Below are positions 63,838 to 64,000 of a stretch of DNA of 64,000 bases, piece after piece. A model generated the notes under the pieces. It saw only the letters and a list, made by a program, of their open reading frames with translations, was not told the DNA's origin and searched no databases. The stretch lies in assembly GCF_947495275.1 (NCBI RefSeq), contig NZ_CANLYL010000009.1:1-64000 (forward strand), read 5' to 3'. Positions within the stretch are counted from its first letter, which is position 1. Every line of letters starts with the position of its first letter. The DNA comes from an uncultured Roseobacter sp. Its GTDB lineage: Bacteria; Pseudomonadota; Alphaproteobacteria; Rhodobacterales; Rhodobacteraceae. Both the position numbers and the translations under genes were made by a program.

Positions 63838-64000
63838 TTAGCGTATCGGCGCAAAGAGGGCATCCTGCTGCGTGCAATCGCGGACAACATCCTGGCCACA
63901 GGGCACGGGTTTGAGATTTTTTGACAGGCAAATCCGGGTTTCCTGGATGTGACTGTCGCGGCAGGTGATGGTGATCATGTCGGGCTCCAACAGCGGGTTT
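63838..64000 (-). CDS. 3' end of ribonuclease T2-like gene (truncated by window edge)
   Basis: Minus-strand frame ending at the TAA of 63838-63840. The visible 53 residues include ITCRDSHIQETRICLSK, then CGQDVVRDC. The Cys pattern and HIQETRICL resemble the C-terminus of bacterial RNase T2 proteins, whose paired Cys form disulfides in the periplasm. The catalytic His boxes lie outside the window, so this is a tentative call. Confidence 0.55.
   Translation of the reverse strand, partial: NPLLEPDMITITCRDSHIQETRICLSKNLKPVPCGQDVVRDCTQQDALFAPIR

Noticed and set aside
1-64000. CRISPR arrays, insertion sequences, prophage, integrase or toxin-antitoxin genes
   Set aside because: Looked for repeats with spacers, transposase/integrase motifs and small paired toxin genes; none seen.

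Overview
The window looks like a chromosomal segment of a marine alphaproteobacterium of the Rhodobacteraceae (Roseobacter group). The evidence is an L-malyl-CoA lyase of exactly the length of Mcl1 (318 aa), paired dgcN/dgcA genes, a COQ9 protein, an FYDLN-type acidic protein, a high-GC coding style, and many TRAP and ABC uptake systems. There is no sign of phage, insertion sequences, CRISPR or plasmid functions. Gene order is compact, with many ATGA/TAATG start-stop overlaps and converging genes whose stop codons overlap.

Layout. 1-1.4 kb: the end of a sulfonate/taurine-type ABC transporter. 1.5-5.5 kb: fatty acid desaturase, a DedA/VTT-like membrane protein and a DEAD-box helicase. 5.8-9.9 kb: a ugpBAEC glycerol-3-phosphate uptake operon with a strong intercistronic hairpin. 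10.1-13.0 kb: a cytoplasmic four-PAS GGDEF-EAL protein. 13.2-16.8 kb: a metal-chelate (BtuF/FecCD-type) ABC transporter operon that ends in a pseudoazurin and is preceded by an iron-rhodo-box-like palindrome. 16.9-22.2 kb: tRNA-Ala(GGC), an FYDLN protein, metallopeptidase, GntR, GNAT, accA, LysE/Lrp and a DUF302 protein. 22.2-26.8 kb: mcl1, then a dgcN-dgcA-aminotransferase-MaoC run for D-glutamate-type catabolism. 26.8-31.7 kb: OhrR-like regulator, pyruvate kinase, L35/L20 and an LpxL-like acyltransferase. 31.7-34.1 kb: a polar amino acid ABC transporter.

34.1-49.0 kb is the most interesting part, a catabolic island. Its first half has a LysR regulator divergent from an operon of aldehyde dehydrogenase, an M19 'dipeptidase' homologue lacking three of the five canonical metal ligands, an unrecognised 561-aa protein and a DUF3726-like protein, followed by a BCCT (betaine-type) carrier. 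Its second half has an RpiR regulator divergent from a TRAP transporter, an M81/MlrC hydrolase, a D-serine-dehydratase/D-threonine-aldolase-fold enzyme and a RidA imine deaminase. Three copies of a 15-bp palindrome lie between the RpiR gene and the TRAP genes. This looks like uptake and breakdown of a nitrogenous, probably zwitterionic or D-amino-acid-like compound by steps not obvious from known pathways.

49.0-64.0 kb: mostly housekeeping genes. These are pheS and pheT with an esterase between them, YtoQ, a Nu-class GST, mscL, DUF1330, LysR, alanine dehydrogenase with a divergent Lrp/AsnC regulator, a membrane GGDEF-EAL protein, rpsU with a hairpin over its ribosome binding site, COQ9, two quinone oxidoreductases and the 3' end of an RNase T2-like gene. 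No gene-free stretch exceeds 300 bases. All functions are assigned by reading motifs by eye; no database search was run.
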